Below, in pieces: positions 16,913 to 25,006 of a stretch of 64,000 nucleotides of DNA; position 1 is the stretch's first letter, and the number at the start of each line of letters is the position of its first letter. Origin of the DNA: UBA1081 sp045535305. Lineage in GTDB: Bacteria; Bacillota; Clostridia; Oscillospirales; Acutalibacteraceae. The stretch is taken from NCBI GenBank assembly GCA_045535305.1, contig JAZSLJ010000091.1, positions 62,001 to 126,000 on the forward strand, given 5' to 3'. The position numbers were made by a program, and so were the translations under genes. Under the pieces are notes generated by a model. It ran no database searches. It was not told where the DNA came from and saw only the letters and a list, made by a program, of their open reading frames with translations.

Positions 16913-17509
16913 GTGAATAAGATTGATACTGCTTTGTATTATGAAAGCGGACTTGATCGCCGTCAGATAAAAACAAAAAAAGCAATATATGCGGCTTTTT
17001 TTGAATTGCTTAAAGAAAAGGATATGTCTAAAATCACCATTACTGAGCTTGCACGCAGAGCTGATATTGACCGTAAGACGTTTTATCTTCATTTTAACAG
17101 CGTTTCTGATATTTATAATGAATTGGGCTCAAAAATGGTATCTGTACTCAAAGAAGCAATTTCAGGATTCGGTGAACGCGGTCTTGCAGAGTCTTCGTAC
17201 GAGTTGTTTATAACCGTAAATGAAATTCTTAATGAAAAACTTGAATTGCTCAGAGAAATAATGAACAGTAATGACTTTACTTCATTTGTTTTTAATGTTA
17301 AAGATGAGCTTTGTAATGAAATTATAAAAATGTATGAGCTGCAAAACTTAGGAGATGCTGAAAAATTCAAGTTTAAAGCTGAATTTATTGCATCCGGCAC
17401 GGTTTCTATGTATCTTAGATGGTTTAAAGGTGAATCAGTGCTGTCTATGGATGAATTGGCGCTTTTAGCAGGGTCTATGATTATTCACGGAATAAACGGG
17501 TCTAATTGA
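16913..17509 (+). CDS. TetR/AcrR-family transcriptional regulator
   Basis: A 198-aa regulator. The HTH is near residues 20-65: RQIKTKKAIYAAFFELLKE, ITITELARRADIDRKTFYLHF, with the typical recognition helix ending TFYLHF. The helical C-terminal part (about 80-195) would bind an unknown ligand and dimerise; the layout resembles the clostridial branch with a C-terminal DUF. The start is GTG at 16913, eight bases after GAGG. No neighbour looks like an efflux pump or a direct target, so its regulon is not evident. Confidence 0.88.
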   Translation: MNKIDTALYYESGLDRRQIKTKKAIYAAFFELLKEKDMSKITITELARRADIDRKTFYLHFNSVSDIYNELGSKMVSVLKEAISGFGERGLAESSYELFITVNEILNEKLELLREIMNSNDFTSFVFNVKDELCNEIIKMYELQNLGDAEKFKFKAEFIASGTVSMYLRWFKGESVLSMDELALLAGSMIIHGINGSN

Positions 17510-17578
17510 TTTTGTGTAATATATACAAACGAGCGTCTTAAAATTCGTTGTATCTGTCAAATTGAATGAAATTGAAAA

Positions 17579-17622
17579 AATTCGGATTTTTTGAGAAAAA
17601 CTCTTGAAATCCGAATTGTTTT
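17579..17622 (+). terminator. Terminator-like hairpin overlapping the S10 operon promoter
   Basis: AATTCGGATTT and AAATCCGAATT, with GAG/CTC inside, form a hairpin followed by GTTTT. It would stop transcription from the TetR gene, and its right arm lies over the -35 element of the following promoter. Confidence 0.6.
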
Positions 17623-17632
17623 AATGTATAAT
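17604..17632 (+). promoter_or_regulatory. Promoter of the S10-spc-alpha operon
   Basis: TTGAAA, 17 bp, TATAAT. Transcription would begin near 17639, about 300 nt before rpsJ. No other promoter of this quality is evident between rpsJ and rplQ. Confidence 0.8.
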
Positions 17633-17638
17633 AGTTGA

Positions 17639-17937
17639 GCATGCGATAATTTGACGGGTGGATTCTGTCAAATTTCAGCATTCTCATGCGATGATGTGGG
17701 ATGTGGCTGCACTTTGATGCAGGGAACTCTCACGGAGTATGTCCGATTTCAAACCGGGCGATCTACCGACCAAGGGGTGTTTTTGCGCCTTAACCGCGAA
17801 AACGCTTAGTCGGAATGTGATTTTTAGGTACCCGGAAATACATTTTTTCCGGATTTTTTTACCGGAGAAAAGCAAACACACGGGTGCGTTGATAAAAAAT
17901 CACGATAGCCCGCCAAATCTAACAGGAGGCGTAAAAA
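17639..17937 (+). ncRNA. Structured leader of the S10 operon, candidate ribosomal-protein leader with attenuator
   Basis: About 300 nt of untranslated leader with several hairpins: AATTTGAC/GTCAAATT (17648-17655 with 17667-17674), CTGCA/TGCAG (17707-17722), and a CCGAC/GTCGG pairing (17766-17770 with 17809-17813) that encloses further stems. At 17832-17852 CCGGAAA pairs with TTTCCGG and is followed by ATTTTTTT, a convincing intrinsic terminator inside the leader. The next ACCGGAGAAAA can pair with TTTTCCGG and would compete. The stretch at 17751-17767 resembles a conserved part of 23S rRNA domain II as I recall it. In Escherichia coli L4 controls the S10 operon through its leader; a similar role here is inference. 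Confidence 0.65.
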
Positions 17938-18249
17938 ATGGCAGTTAAGGAAAAAATCAGAATCAGACTCAAAGGTTACGACCACAGTCTCGTTGACAAA
18001 GCAGCAGAGAAGATTGTCGAAACCGCAAAGCGTACAGGAGCTCAGGTTTCCGGTCCCGTACCTCTTCCCACAGAAAAGGAAGTAGTTACAATCCTTCGTG
18101 CAGTTCATAAGTACAAGGACAGCCGTGAACAGTTTGAGCAGCGTACACACAAGAGACTCATCGATGTTCTCAGACCTTCAAAGAAGACAGTTGAAGCTCT
18201 TCAGGAACTTGATCTTCCCGCAGGCGTAAGCATCGAAATGAAGCTCTAA
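17938..18249 (+). CDS. rpsJ: 30S ribosomal protein S10
   Basis: A 103-aa protein of normal length that binds the 3' domain of 16S rRNA in the head of the small subunit and, as NusE, takes part in antitermination with NusB. IRIRLKGYDHSLVDKAAEKI near the N terminus and HKRLIDVLRPSKKTVEAL near residue 75 are family segments. The ATG follows AGGAGG. It opens the S10 operon behind the attenuator leader. The 86 bases before rplC contain an AT-rich hairpin (CGGTTATATATA with its complement). Confidence 0.97.
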   Translation: MAVKEKIRIRLKGYDHSLVDKAAEKIVETAKRTGAQVSGPVPLPTEKEVVTILRAVHKYKDSREQFEQRTHKRLIDVLRPSKKTVEALQELDLPAGVSIEMKL

Positions 18250-18335
18250 TTTTTAATTACGGTTATATATACATTATATATACCGCAGGTCATGTTGGCT
18301 TGTGTCAACCAATAATCTGACAGGAGGAAAAACAA

Positions 18336-18968
18336 ATGCAAAAAGGTATTATCGGTAAAAAAATCGGTATGACTCAGATTTTCGATGCTAACGGCAAAGT
18401 TGTTCCCGTTACAGTTATCGAAGCTGGTCCCTGCCCGGTAGTCCAGAAAAAGACCGTCGAGGTTGACGGTTATGCCGCAGTTCAGCTCGGCTTCGCTGTT
18501 CAGAAGCAGCAGCGTGTTACAAAGCCCCTTAAGGGACACTTTGCAAAAGCTGACGTAGCACCCCAGAAGGTTCTCAAGGAGTTCAGATTCGCTGATACTT
18601 CCGCTTACGAAGTTGGTTCAGTAGTTAAGGCTGATACCTTCGCAGCTGGTGATAAAGTTGATGTCATCGGCACAAGTAAGGGTAAAGGAACAGCTGGTGC
18701 AATCAAGAGATGGAATTTCTCAAGACTTAAAGAAACTCACGGTACAGGCCCTGTTGCAAGACACGCAGGTTCACTCGGTGCTTGTTCTGACCCTTCAAGA
18801 GTTTACAAGGGAAAGAAGCTCGCAGGCCACCTTGGTGCTGAAAGAGTTACAATTCAGAATCTTGACATTGTCAAGGTAGATGCAGAAAACAACCTTATCG
18901 CTATCAAGGGTGCTGTTCCCGGCCCCAAGGGTGGATACGTTGTTATCGCAGATGCAAAAAAAGCTTAA
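18336..18968 (+). CDS. rplC: 50S ribosomal protein L3
   Basis: A 210-aa primary 23S rRNA-binding protein needed early in large-subunit assembly. The N-terminal GIIGKKIGMTQIFDANGK and the central loop GTSKGKGTAGAIKRWNF with RHAGSLG are characteristic; the loop reaches toward the peptidyl transferase centre. The ATG follows AGGAGG. It is followed by rplD after 14 bases. Confidence 0.97.
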   Translation: MQKGIIGKKIGMTQIFDANGKVVPVTVIEAGPCPVVQKKTVEVDGYAAVQLGFAVQKQQRVTKPLKGHFAKADVAPQKVLKEFRFADTSAYEVGSVVKADTFAAGDKVDVIGTSKGKGTAGAIKRWNFSRLKETHGTGPVARHAGSLGACSDPSRVYKGKKLAGHLGAERVTIQNLDIVKVDAENNLIAIKGAVPGPKGGYVVIADAKKA

Positions 18969-18982
18969 GGAGGATATGACAA

Positions 18983-19606
18983 ATGGCTAATATTAAAGTT
19001 GTTAATAAAGCCGGCGAGCAGGTTTCAGAGCTTACTCTTAAGGATGAAATCTTTGCTATCGAGCCTAACACCTCCGCAATGCACATCGCTGTTGTAAATT
19101 ATCTTGCAAATCAGCGTCAGGGTACACAGTCCACACTTACAAGATCAGAAGTAAGCGGCGGCGGAAGAAAGCCCTGGAGACAGAAAGGTACCGGCAGAGC
19201 TCGTCAGGGTTCAACAAGATCACCCCAGTGGTATCACGGTGGTATTGCTCTCGGCCCCAAGCCCAGAAGCTATAAGTTCACAATCAACAAGAAGGTAAGA
19301 AGACTTGCTATGAAGTCTGCTCTTTCTGCAAAGCTTGCAGCTGAAGAACTTATCGTTCTCGATTCTTTCGCTCTTGATGCAATCAAGACAAAGGATGTTG
19401 CAAACACTCTTGCTGCTATCGGTGCAGGCAAAAAGGCTCTTATCGTTCTTGACGAAAAGAATGACGTTATCTATAAGAGCGCAAGAAACATTGCAGGCGT
19501 TAAAGTTGCTACTGTAAACACTCTTAATGTTTACGATATGCTTAACTGCAACAACATTGTTGTTCTTAAAGATGCAGTCTCCAAGATCGAGGAGGTATAT
19601 GCATAA
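18983..19606 (+). CDS. rplD: 50S ribosomal protein L4
   Basis: A 207-aa protein whose extended loop lines the exit tunnel. The loop is recognised as SGGGRKPWRQKGTGRARQGS (about residues 58-80), followed by PQWYHGGIALGPKPRSY. In gamma-proteobacteria L4 represses its own operon; the structured leader upstream of rpsJ makes that possible here too. The stop codon overlaps the rplW start by one base (TAATG). Confidence 0.97.
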   Translation: MANIKVVNKAGEQVSELTLKDEIFAIEPNTSAMHIAVVNYLANQRQGTQSTLTRSEVSGGGRKPWRQKGTGRARQGSTRSPQWYHGGIALGPKPRSYKFTINKKVRRLAMKSALSAKLAAEELIVLDSFALDAIKTKDVANTLAAIGAGKKALIVLDEKNDVIYKSARNIAGVKVATVNTLNVYDMLNCNNIVVLKDAVSKIEEVYA

Positions 19607-19899
19607 TGAAACTCGCTCAGGATATTATTATTCGCCCTGTTATCACAGAAGAAAGCATGGCAGAAGTTCCCGAAAAGAAGTATACCTTTGAGGTAGCAAA
19701 GAGCGCTACAAAGATCGACATTGCAAGAGCCGTTGAACAGCTTTTTGATGTAAAAGTTGCAAAGGTTAACACAATGAATGTTAAAGGTCATAAGCGCACA
19801 TACGGCCGTTTCTCAGGCTACAAAGCAGACTGGAAAAAGGCTATCGTAACAACAACAGAAGATTCCAAGCCCATCGAATTCTTCGACGGTATGTTCTAA
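19606..19899 (+). CDS. rplW: 50S ribosomal protein L23
   Basis: A 97-aa protein at the tunnel exit that docks trigger factor and SRP. IIIRPVITEESMAEV and KKYTFEVAKSATKIDIARAV are the N-terminal family segments, and VNTMNVKGHKRTYGRFSGY follows. It starts within the rplD stop codon. The 89-base gap to rplB holds an inverted repeat (TTCAGAC with GTCTGAA). Confidence 0.97.
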   Translation: MKLAQDIIIRPVITEESMAEVPEKKYTFEVAKSATKIDIARAVEQLFDVKVAKVNTMNVKGHKRTYGRFSGYKADWKKAIVTTTEDSKPIEFFDGMF

Positions 19900-19988
19900 G
19901 GAATCATTAAATCAGTTTTTTCAGACGGTGATGTATGGATGCCGACCGCTAAGCTGTCTGAATATTAACAGAAAGGCAAGTGAAAACA

Positions 19989-20822
19989 ATGGCTATTAAA
20001 GTCTACAAATCGACTACAAACGGCAGAAGAAATATGTCGGTTACAGATTATTCCGGACTTTCAAAATGCGGCCCCGAAAGAAGCCTTCTTGAGCCTCTCA
20101 AGAAACATTCCGGCCGTAACAGCTACGGAAGAATCACTGTTCGCCATCACGGTGGCGGCAATCGCCAGAAATACCGTATTATCGATTTTAAGAGAGATAA
20201 GTTCGGTGTTAAGGCAGAGGTTATGACTCTTGAATACGATCCTAACCGTTCAGCAAATATTGCTCTCATTCAGTATGAGGATGGCGTAAAAGCTTACATT
20301 CTTGCTCCCGAAGGCCTTAAAGTCGGCGACACAGTTGTTGCAGGCCCCGATGCAGATATTAAGACAGGTAACGCTCTTCCCCTCGTAAACATCCCTACCG
20401 GTACATTCGTTCATAACGTTGAGCTTTATCCCGGCAGAGGCGGTCAGCTTGCAAGAGCAGCAGGTAATGCAGCTCAGCTTATGGCTAAAGAGAACGGCTA
20501 TGCTCTTCTCAGACTTCCCTCAGGTGAGCTTCGTAATGTTCCCGCAATCTGTATGGCAACTGTTGGTACAGTTGGTAACGCAGACCACGAAAACGTTAAG
20601 ATCGGTAAGGCTGGTCGTTCACGTCATATGGGTATCCGTCCCACAGTTCGCGGTTCTGTTATGAACCCCTGCGATCACCCTCACGGTGGTGGTGAAGGTA
20701 AATCACCCATCGGTCGTCCCGGTCCTGTAACACCTTGGGGTAAACCTGCTCTTGGTTACAAGACTCGTAAGAAATTCAAGCGTTCCGATAAGCTTATCGT
20801 AAGACGCTGCAATGACAAATAA
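19989..20822 (+). CDS. rplB: 50S ribosomal protein L2
   Basis: A 277-aa protein, the usual length, essential for subunit association and peptidyl transfer. Family segments are GRNSYGRITVRHHGGGNRQK near 50 and NPCDHPHGGGEGKSPIGRPG near 220, which carries the conserved histidine. I place the start at ATG 19989 (MAIKVYK); an in-frame GTG three codons upstream is too close to the AAAGG site. Confidence 0.97.
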   Translation: MAIKVYKSTTNGRRNMSVTDYSGLSKCGPERSLLEPLKKHSGRNSYGRITVRHHGGGNRQKYRIIDFKRDKFGVKAEVMTLEYDPNRSANIALIQYEDGVKAYILAPEGLKVGDTVVAGPDADIKTGNALPLVNIPTGTFVHNVELYPGRGGQLARAAGNAAQLMAKENGYALLRLPSGELRNVPAICMATVGTVGNADHENVKIGKAGRSRHMGIRPTVRGSVMNPCDHPHGGGEGKSPIGRPGPVTPWGKPALGYKTRKKFKRSDKLIVRRCNDK

Positions 20823-20844
20823 TCGGGAAAGGAGCTATTGAATA

Positions 20845-21126
20845 ATGGGTAGAAGTAGTAAAAAAATACCTTTCGTGCAGCCCAAACTGCTTGAAAGAGT
20901 ACAGAAAATGAACGAAGCCGGAGAAAAGATAGTCCTTAAAACATGGAGCAGAAGCTCTACAATTTACCCGGATTTTGTTGGACACACATTTGCTGTTCAT
21001 GACGGCAAAAAGCACGTTCCCGTATATGTAACCGAAGAAATGATCGGTCATAAACTCGGTGAATTTGCTCCCACAAGAACTTTTAAAGGTCACGCAGGTT
21101 CAAAAACCTCAAATAACGGTAAATAA
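20845..21126 (+). CDS. rpsS: 30S ribosomal protein S19
   Basis: A 93-aa protein of the small-subunit head that pairs with S13. GRSSKKIPFVQPKLLERVQK opens the protein and HKLGEFAPTRTFKGHAG near residue 70 is diagnostic. The ATG follows AAAGGAG. Confidence 0.97.
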   Translation: MGRSSKKIPFVQPKLLERVQKMNEAGEKIVLKTWSRSSTIYPDFVGHTFAVHDGKKHVPVYVTEEMIGHKLGEFAPTRTFKGHAGSKTSNNGK

Positions 21127-21143
21127 GCAAAGGAGTGTAAAAA

Positions 21144-21482
21144 ATGGAAGCAAGAGCAAAAGCGACTTTTGTGCGTATAGCACCTCGTAAGGTCCAGATC
21201 GTTCTCGACCTTATCAGAAACAAGCCCGCTGATGAAGCTATGGCAATCCTTAAGTACACACCCAAAGCTGCGTGTGAACCCCTTGCAAAGCTTCTTAAAT
21301 CAGCTATGGCAAACGCTGAAAACAATAACAATATGGACGTTTCCAGACTTTATGTTGCAGAATGCACAGTAAGTCAGGGACCCACACTTAAGAGAATCAG
21401 ACCCAGATCAAAGGGACGTGCGTACAGAATCAATAAGAAGACTTCGCACATCACTCTTGTTCTTAAAGAGTCTGAAGAATAA
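21144..21482 (+). CDS. rplV: 50S ribosomal protein L22
   Basis: A 112-aa protein whose beta-hairpin lines the exit tunnel near the macrolide site. FVRIAPRKVQIVLDLIRNKP opens the fold, and the hairpin segment TLKRIRPRSKGRAYRINKKT lies near 85-105 without obvious deletions. The ATG follows AAAGGAG. Confidence 0.97.
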   Translation: MEARAKATFVRIAPRKVQIVLDLIRNKPADEAMAILKYTPKAACEPLAKLLKSAMANAENNNNMDVSRLYVAECTVSQGPTLKRIRPRSKGRAYRINKKTSHITLVLKESEE

Positions 21483-21502
21483 TCGGGGAGGAGGACAATA
21501 AA

Positions 21503-22195
21503 ATGGGACAGAAAATCAATCCTACCGGTTTAAGAATCGGAGTTATTAAAGACTGGGAATCCCGTTGGTACGCAGACAAGAAGGACTTCGGTTCAAACCT
21601 TGTAGAAGACTACAATCTTCGTGAGTATCTCCTTGAAACTCTCGCAACAGCAGGAGTACCCAAAATCGAAATCGAAAGAGATCCCAAGAGAGTTCGTGTT
21701 AACATTCACTGCTCAAAGCCCGGTATGGTTATCGGCAGAGGCGGCGCTGAAATCGAAAAGCTCAAGGCAAAGTGCAAAGAGCTTCTCGGCGGCGACAAGG
21801 ATGTTTTCATCAACATCATTGAGGTAAAGCAGCCCGATGCAAATTCACAGCTTGTTGCTGAGAACATTGCAGCTCAGCTCGAAAGACGAGTTTCCTTCCG
21901 TCGTGCAGTTAAGCAGGCTATCGGCAGAACTATGAAGCTTGGTTCAAGAGGTATCAAGGTTCAGGTTAGCGGCAGACTTGGCGGCGCTGAAATCGCAAGA
22001 AGCGAAACTTATCACGAGGGTACAATACCTCTTCAGACAATCCGTGCTGATATCGACTACGGTTTTGCTGAGGCAAAAACAACATACGGCCGTATCGGTG
22101 TTAAAGTATGGATCTACAGAGGCGAGGTTCTTCACGATACTCGCAGAGTAAACAACAGATCAAAGAGATCTAACAACAGGAAAGAGAGGGCTTAA
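21503..22195 (+). CDS. rpsC: 30S ribosomal protein S3
   Basis: A 230-aa protein at the mRNA entry channel. The N terminus is GQKINPTGLRIGVIKDWES, and the KH domain RNA loop is GMVIGRGGAEIEKLK near residue 75. The C-terminal domain includes SGRLGGAEIARSE, and a basic tail ends the protein. rplP starts two bases after its stop. Confidence 0.97.
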   Translation: MGQKINPTGLRIGVIKDWESRWYADKKDFGSNLVEDYNLREYLLETLATAGVPKIEIERDPKRVRVNIHCSKPGMVIGRGGAEIEKLKAKCKELLGGDKDVFINIIEVKQPDANSQLVAENIAAQLERRVSFRRAVKQAIGRTMKLGSRGIKVQVSGRLGGAEIARSETYHEGTIPLQTIRADIDYGFAEAKTTYGRIGVKVWIYRGEVLHDTRRVNNRSKRSNNRKERA

Positions 22196-22197
22196 TA

Positions 22198-22623
22198 ATG
22201 TTACTGCCTAAGCGCGTTAAATACCGCAGACCCCAAAGAGGTCGCCTTACAGGTAAGGCTACAAGAGGCAATAAGGTTAGCTACGGTGAATTCGGCCTTG
22301 TAGCACTTGAGCCCGCTTGGATAACATCAAACCAGATTGAAGCAGCCCGTATTGCTATGACAAGATATACAAAGCGTGGCGGTAAGGTTTGGATCAAAAT
22401 TTTCCCCGATAAGCCGATTACTAAGCAGCCTGCTGAAACTCGAATGGGTTCAGGTAAAGGTTCACCGGAATATTGGGTAGCAGTTGTTAAACCCGGCAGA
22501 GTTATGTTTGAAATTGCCGGTGTAGACGAAGCAGTTGCTCGTGAAGCAATGCGTCTCGCTGCAAACAAACTTCCCATTAAGTGTAAGTTTGTAACTAAGG
22601 AAGAACAGGGTGGTGAGCAGTAA
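22198..22623 (+). CDS. rplP: 50S ribosomal protein L16
   Basis: A 141-aa protein next to the A-site tRNA elbow. LLPKRVKYRRPQRGRLTGKA and MGSGKGSPEYWVAVVKPG are diagnostic segments. Its stop codon overlaps the rpmC start (TAATG), which couples the two. Confidence 0.97.
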   Translation: MLLPKRVKYRRPQRGRLTGKATRGNKVSYGEFGLVALEPAWITSNQIEAARIAMTRYTKRGGKVWIKIFPDKPITKQPAETRMGSGKGSPEYWVAVVKPGRVMFEIAGVDEAVAREAMRLAANKLPIKCKFVTKEEQGGEQ

Positions 22624-22826
22624 TGAAAGCCAGTGAAATCAGAAAGATGTCCGCCCAGGAGTTGGATGCTAAGCTTCTTGAGCTCAAGGACGAGCTTTTT
22701 AAGCTGCGCTTCCAGCAGGCCATCAACCAGCTCGAAAACCCCACACGCATCAGCGCCGTTAAAAAGGATATCGCAAGAATTCTTACAGTTCAGCGTGATA
22801 TCGAACTCCACGGCACAGACGCTTGA
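22623..22826 (+). CDS. rpmC: 50S ribosomal protein L29
   Basis: A 67-aa two-helix protein near the tunnel exit. MKASEIRKMSAQELDAKLLE and ELKDELFKLRFQQAINQLEN are typical. It begins in the rplP stop codon and is followed by rpsQ. Confidence 0.96.
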   Translation: MKASEIRKMSAQELDAKLLELKDELFKLRFQQAINQLENPTRISAVKKDIARILTVQRDIELHGTDA

Positions 22827-22846
22827 TTAAAGGGAGGATATCGATA

Positions 22847-23101
22847 ATGGATAGAAATTTAAGAAAGACTCGTGTCGGCATCGTAACAAGTGACAAGATG
22901 GATAAAACCGTTGTTGTTTCTGTTAAAGACCGTGTAAGACACCCGCTCTACAAGAAAATCGTTAACCGTACAATCAAACTCAAGGCTCACGATGAGCTCA
23001 ACGAGTGCGGTATCGGTGACCGTGTTAAAGTGATGGAAACTCGTCCTCTTTCCAAGGATAAGAGATGGCGCGTTGTAGAAATCATCGAGAAAGCTAAATA
23101 A
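22847..23101 (+). CDS. rpsQ: 30S ribosomal protein S17
   Basis: An 84-aa OB-fold protein, one of the first to bind the 5' domain of 16S rRNA. NLRKTRVGIVTSDKMDKTVV and GIGDRVKVMETRPLSKDKRW are family segments. The start is ATG 22847, nine bases after GGGAGG; an in-frame start at 22823 would overlap rpmC and adds no family sequence. Confidence 0.96.
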   Translation: MDRNLRKTRVGIVTSDKMDKTVVVSVKDRVRHPLYKKIVNRTIKLKAHDELNECGIGDRVKVMETRPLSKDKRWRVVEIIEKAK

Positions 23102-23113
23102 GGAGGACTACCC

Positions 23114-23482
23114 ATGGTACAGCAGCAGACACTTCTTAAGGTTGCTGACAACACAGGTGCTAAAGAACTTATGTGCATCCGTGTGCTCGGCGGTACCGGC
23201 AGAAGATACGCCAATATCGGCGATGTTATAGTAGCTTCCGTTAAAAAGGCTACGCCCGGCGGCGTTGTTAAAAAAGGCGATGTAGTTAAGGCCGTAGTTG
23301 TCCGTTCAGCTAAGGGCGTTCGCCGTGATGATGGCACATACATTCGTTTCGACGAAAATGCAGCCGTTATCATTAAGGAAGACAAAAACCCCAAGGGTAC
23401 ACGAATCTTTGGACCAGTTGCAAGAGAACTCAGAGATCACGATTATTCAAAAATCTTGAGCCTTGCTCCTGAGGTTCTGTAA
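23114..23482 (+). CDS. rplN: 50S ribosomal protein L14
   Basis: A 122-aa protein at the subunit interface, the usual length. VQQQTLLKVADNTGAKELMC opens it, and GDVIVASVKKATPGG and IFGPVARELRDHDYSKILSL follow. The ATG follows AGGAGG. Confidence 0.97.
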   Translation: MVQQQTLLKVADNTGAKELMCIRVLGGTGRRYANIGDVIVASVKKATPGGVVKKGDVVKAVVVRSAKGVRRDDGTYIRFDENAAVIIKEDKNPKGTRIFGPVARELRDHDYSKILSLAPEVL

Positions 23483-23497
23483 TCGGGAGGTAAAACA

Positions 23498-23824
23498 ATG
23501 AGTAAAGTTCATGTTAAGACCGGTGATAAGGTCGTAGTTATCAACGGTAAGGATCGCGGCAAGCAGGGTAAAGTAATGCAGGTCAGCCCTTCCGAAGGTA
23601 AAGTAATTGTTGAGGGTGTTAACATCGTTTCAAAGCATGTTAAACCCAGAAAAATGGGCGAAGCAGGCGGTATCGTTAAAGCAGAGAGCGCTCTCTATGC
23701 AGATAAAGTTCAGCTCGTTTGCCCCAAGTGCGGAAGACCCACAAGAGTTGGTCATATGATCGACGAGAACGGTAAGAAGTTCCGCGTATGTAAAAAAGCC
23801 GATTGCGGCGCTAAGTTCGAATAA
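23498..23824 (+). CDS. rplX: 50S ribosomal protein L24, with C-terminal cysteines
   Basis: A 108-aa assembly-initiating protein with an N-terminal KOW motif (VHVKTGDKVVVINGKDRGKQ). The C-terminal part has a CPKCGRP pair near residue 75 and later Cys residues in VCKKADCG, a layout that could bind zinc and is shared by many Firmicutes L24 proteins. The ATG follows GGGAGG. Confidence 0.96.
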   Translation: MSKVHVKTGDKVVVINGKDRGKQGKVMQVSPSEGKVIVEGVNIVSKHVKPRKMGEAGGIVKAESALYADKVQLVCPKCGRPTRVGHMIDENGKKFRVCKKADCGAKFE

Positions 23825-23841
23825 TAAGGAGGAGCAGTAAA

Positions 23842-24381
23842 ATGGCAAGACTTAAAGAAATGTATAATGCAGAAGTTGCTCCCGCACTTATGAAGAAATT
23901 CGGCTATAAGAGCGTTATGCAGATTCCTAAGTTTGATAAAGTTGTTATCAACGTAGGTTGCGGCGAAGCAAAAGATAATGCAAAGGTTATTGATGCCGTT
24001 ATTCGCGATCTTGGCCTCATCACAGGTCAGAAGCCCGTTGTTTGTAAGGCTAAAAAGTCAGTTGCAAACTTCAAGCTCCGTGAAGGTATGCCTAACGGCG
24101 TAAAGGTTACACTCAGAGGCGAGAAGATGTATGAATTCCTCGACAGATTCTTCAATCTTGCTCTTCCCAGAGTTCGTGACTTCAGAGGTATCAATCCTAA
24201 CTCATTCGACGGCAGAGGTAACTACTCAATGGGTATCAAAGAGCAGCTTATCTTCCCCGAAATCGAATACGATAAGATTGACAAAGTTCGCGGTATGGAC
24301 ATTTGTATGATCACCACAGCAAAAACAGACGAAGAAGCTCGTGAGTTACTCACACTTATGGGCGCTCCGTTCGCTAAGTAA
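23842..24381 (+). CDS. rplE: 50S ribosomal protein L5
   Basis: A 179-aa 5S rRNA-binding protein of the central protuberance, normal length. VMQIPKFDKVVINVGCGEAK and the loop FRGINPNSFDGRGNYSMGIK are diagnostic. The ATG follows AGGAGG; rpsZ begins 13 bases after its stop. Confidence 0.97.
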   Translation: MARLKEMYNAEVAPALMKKFGYKSVMQIPKFDKVVINVGCGEAKDNAKVIDAVIRDLGLITGQKPVVCKAKKSVANFKLREGMPNGVKVTLRGEKMYEFLDRFFNLALPRVRDFRGINPNSFDGRGNYSMGIKEQLIFPEIEYDKIDKVRGMDICMITTAKTDEEARELLTLMGAPFAK

Positions 24382-24394
24382 GGAGGGGTTTTGA

Positions 24395-24580
24395 ATGGCA
24401 AAAACATCACAGAAGGTAAGAGCAGCAGCTCCTGCCAAGTATTCAACAAGACAGCATAACAGATGTAAAATTTGCGGCAGACCCCACGCTTATTTGCGCA
24501 AGTATGGTGTATGTCGTGTATGCTTCAGAGAACTGGCTCATGCAGGCCAGATCCCCGGAGTAAAGAAAGCAAGCTGGTAA
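24395..24580 (+). CDS. rpsZ: 30S ribosomal protein S14, short zinc type
   Basis: A 61-aa S14 of the zinc-binding (C+) type, with CKIC at residues 27-30 and CRVC at 43-46. The short form is usual in Firmicutes and differs from the 89-101-aa zinc-free form. The ATG follows AGGAGG. Confidence 0.97.
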   Translation: MAKTSQKVRAAAPAKYSTRQHNRCKICGRPHAYLRKYGVCRVCFRELAHAGQIPGVKKASW

Positions 24581-24593
24581 GGAGGACAACGCA

Positions 24594-24992
24594 ATGCAGA
24601 TTACCGATTCAATCGCTGATATGCTCACGAGAATTAGAAACGCTGTCTCCGCAAAGCATGACTCAGTGACAGTTCCTGCATCAAACGTGAAGAAAGCTAT
24701 TGCTCAGATTCTCACTGATGAAGGTTACGTTAAAGGTTATAAGGTAATTGAGGACGGCAAGCAGGGCATGATCGAAATCGCTCTCAAGTACGGCCCCAAT
24801 AAAGCACCCGCTATTATGGGTATACGCAGAGTTTCCAAGCCCGGCCTGCGTATCTACACAGACGTTGAGAATATGCCTAAGGTTATCAAAGGCCTTGGTA
24901 TTGCTATCATCTCAACAAACAAGGGTATTATGACAGACAAGGACGCTCGTAAAGCTAATGTTGGCGGCGAAGTTCTTGCTTATATCTGGTAA
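24594..24992 (+). CDS. rpsH: 30S ribosomal protein S8
   Basis: A 132-aa protein that binds the central domain of 16S rRNA and in Escherichia coli represses the spc operon. ITDSIADMLTRIRNAVSAKH and the C-terminal GLGIAIISTNKGIMTDKDAR are diagnostic. The ATG follows AGGAGG. Confidence 0.97.
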   Translation: MQITDSIADMLTRIRNAVSAKHDSVTVPASNVKKAIAQILTDEGYVKGYKVIEDGKQGMIEIALKYGPNKAPAIMGIRRVSKPGLRIYTDVENMPKVIKGLGIAIISTNKGIMTDKDARKANVGGEVLAYIW

Positions 24993-25006
24993 GGAGGCAC
25001 ATCGGA

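Noticed and set aside
22281..22811. Minus-strand open frame opposite rplP and rpmC
   Set aside because: Antisense to conserved ribosomal protein genes, caused by their codon bias.
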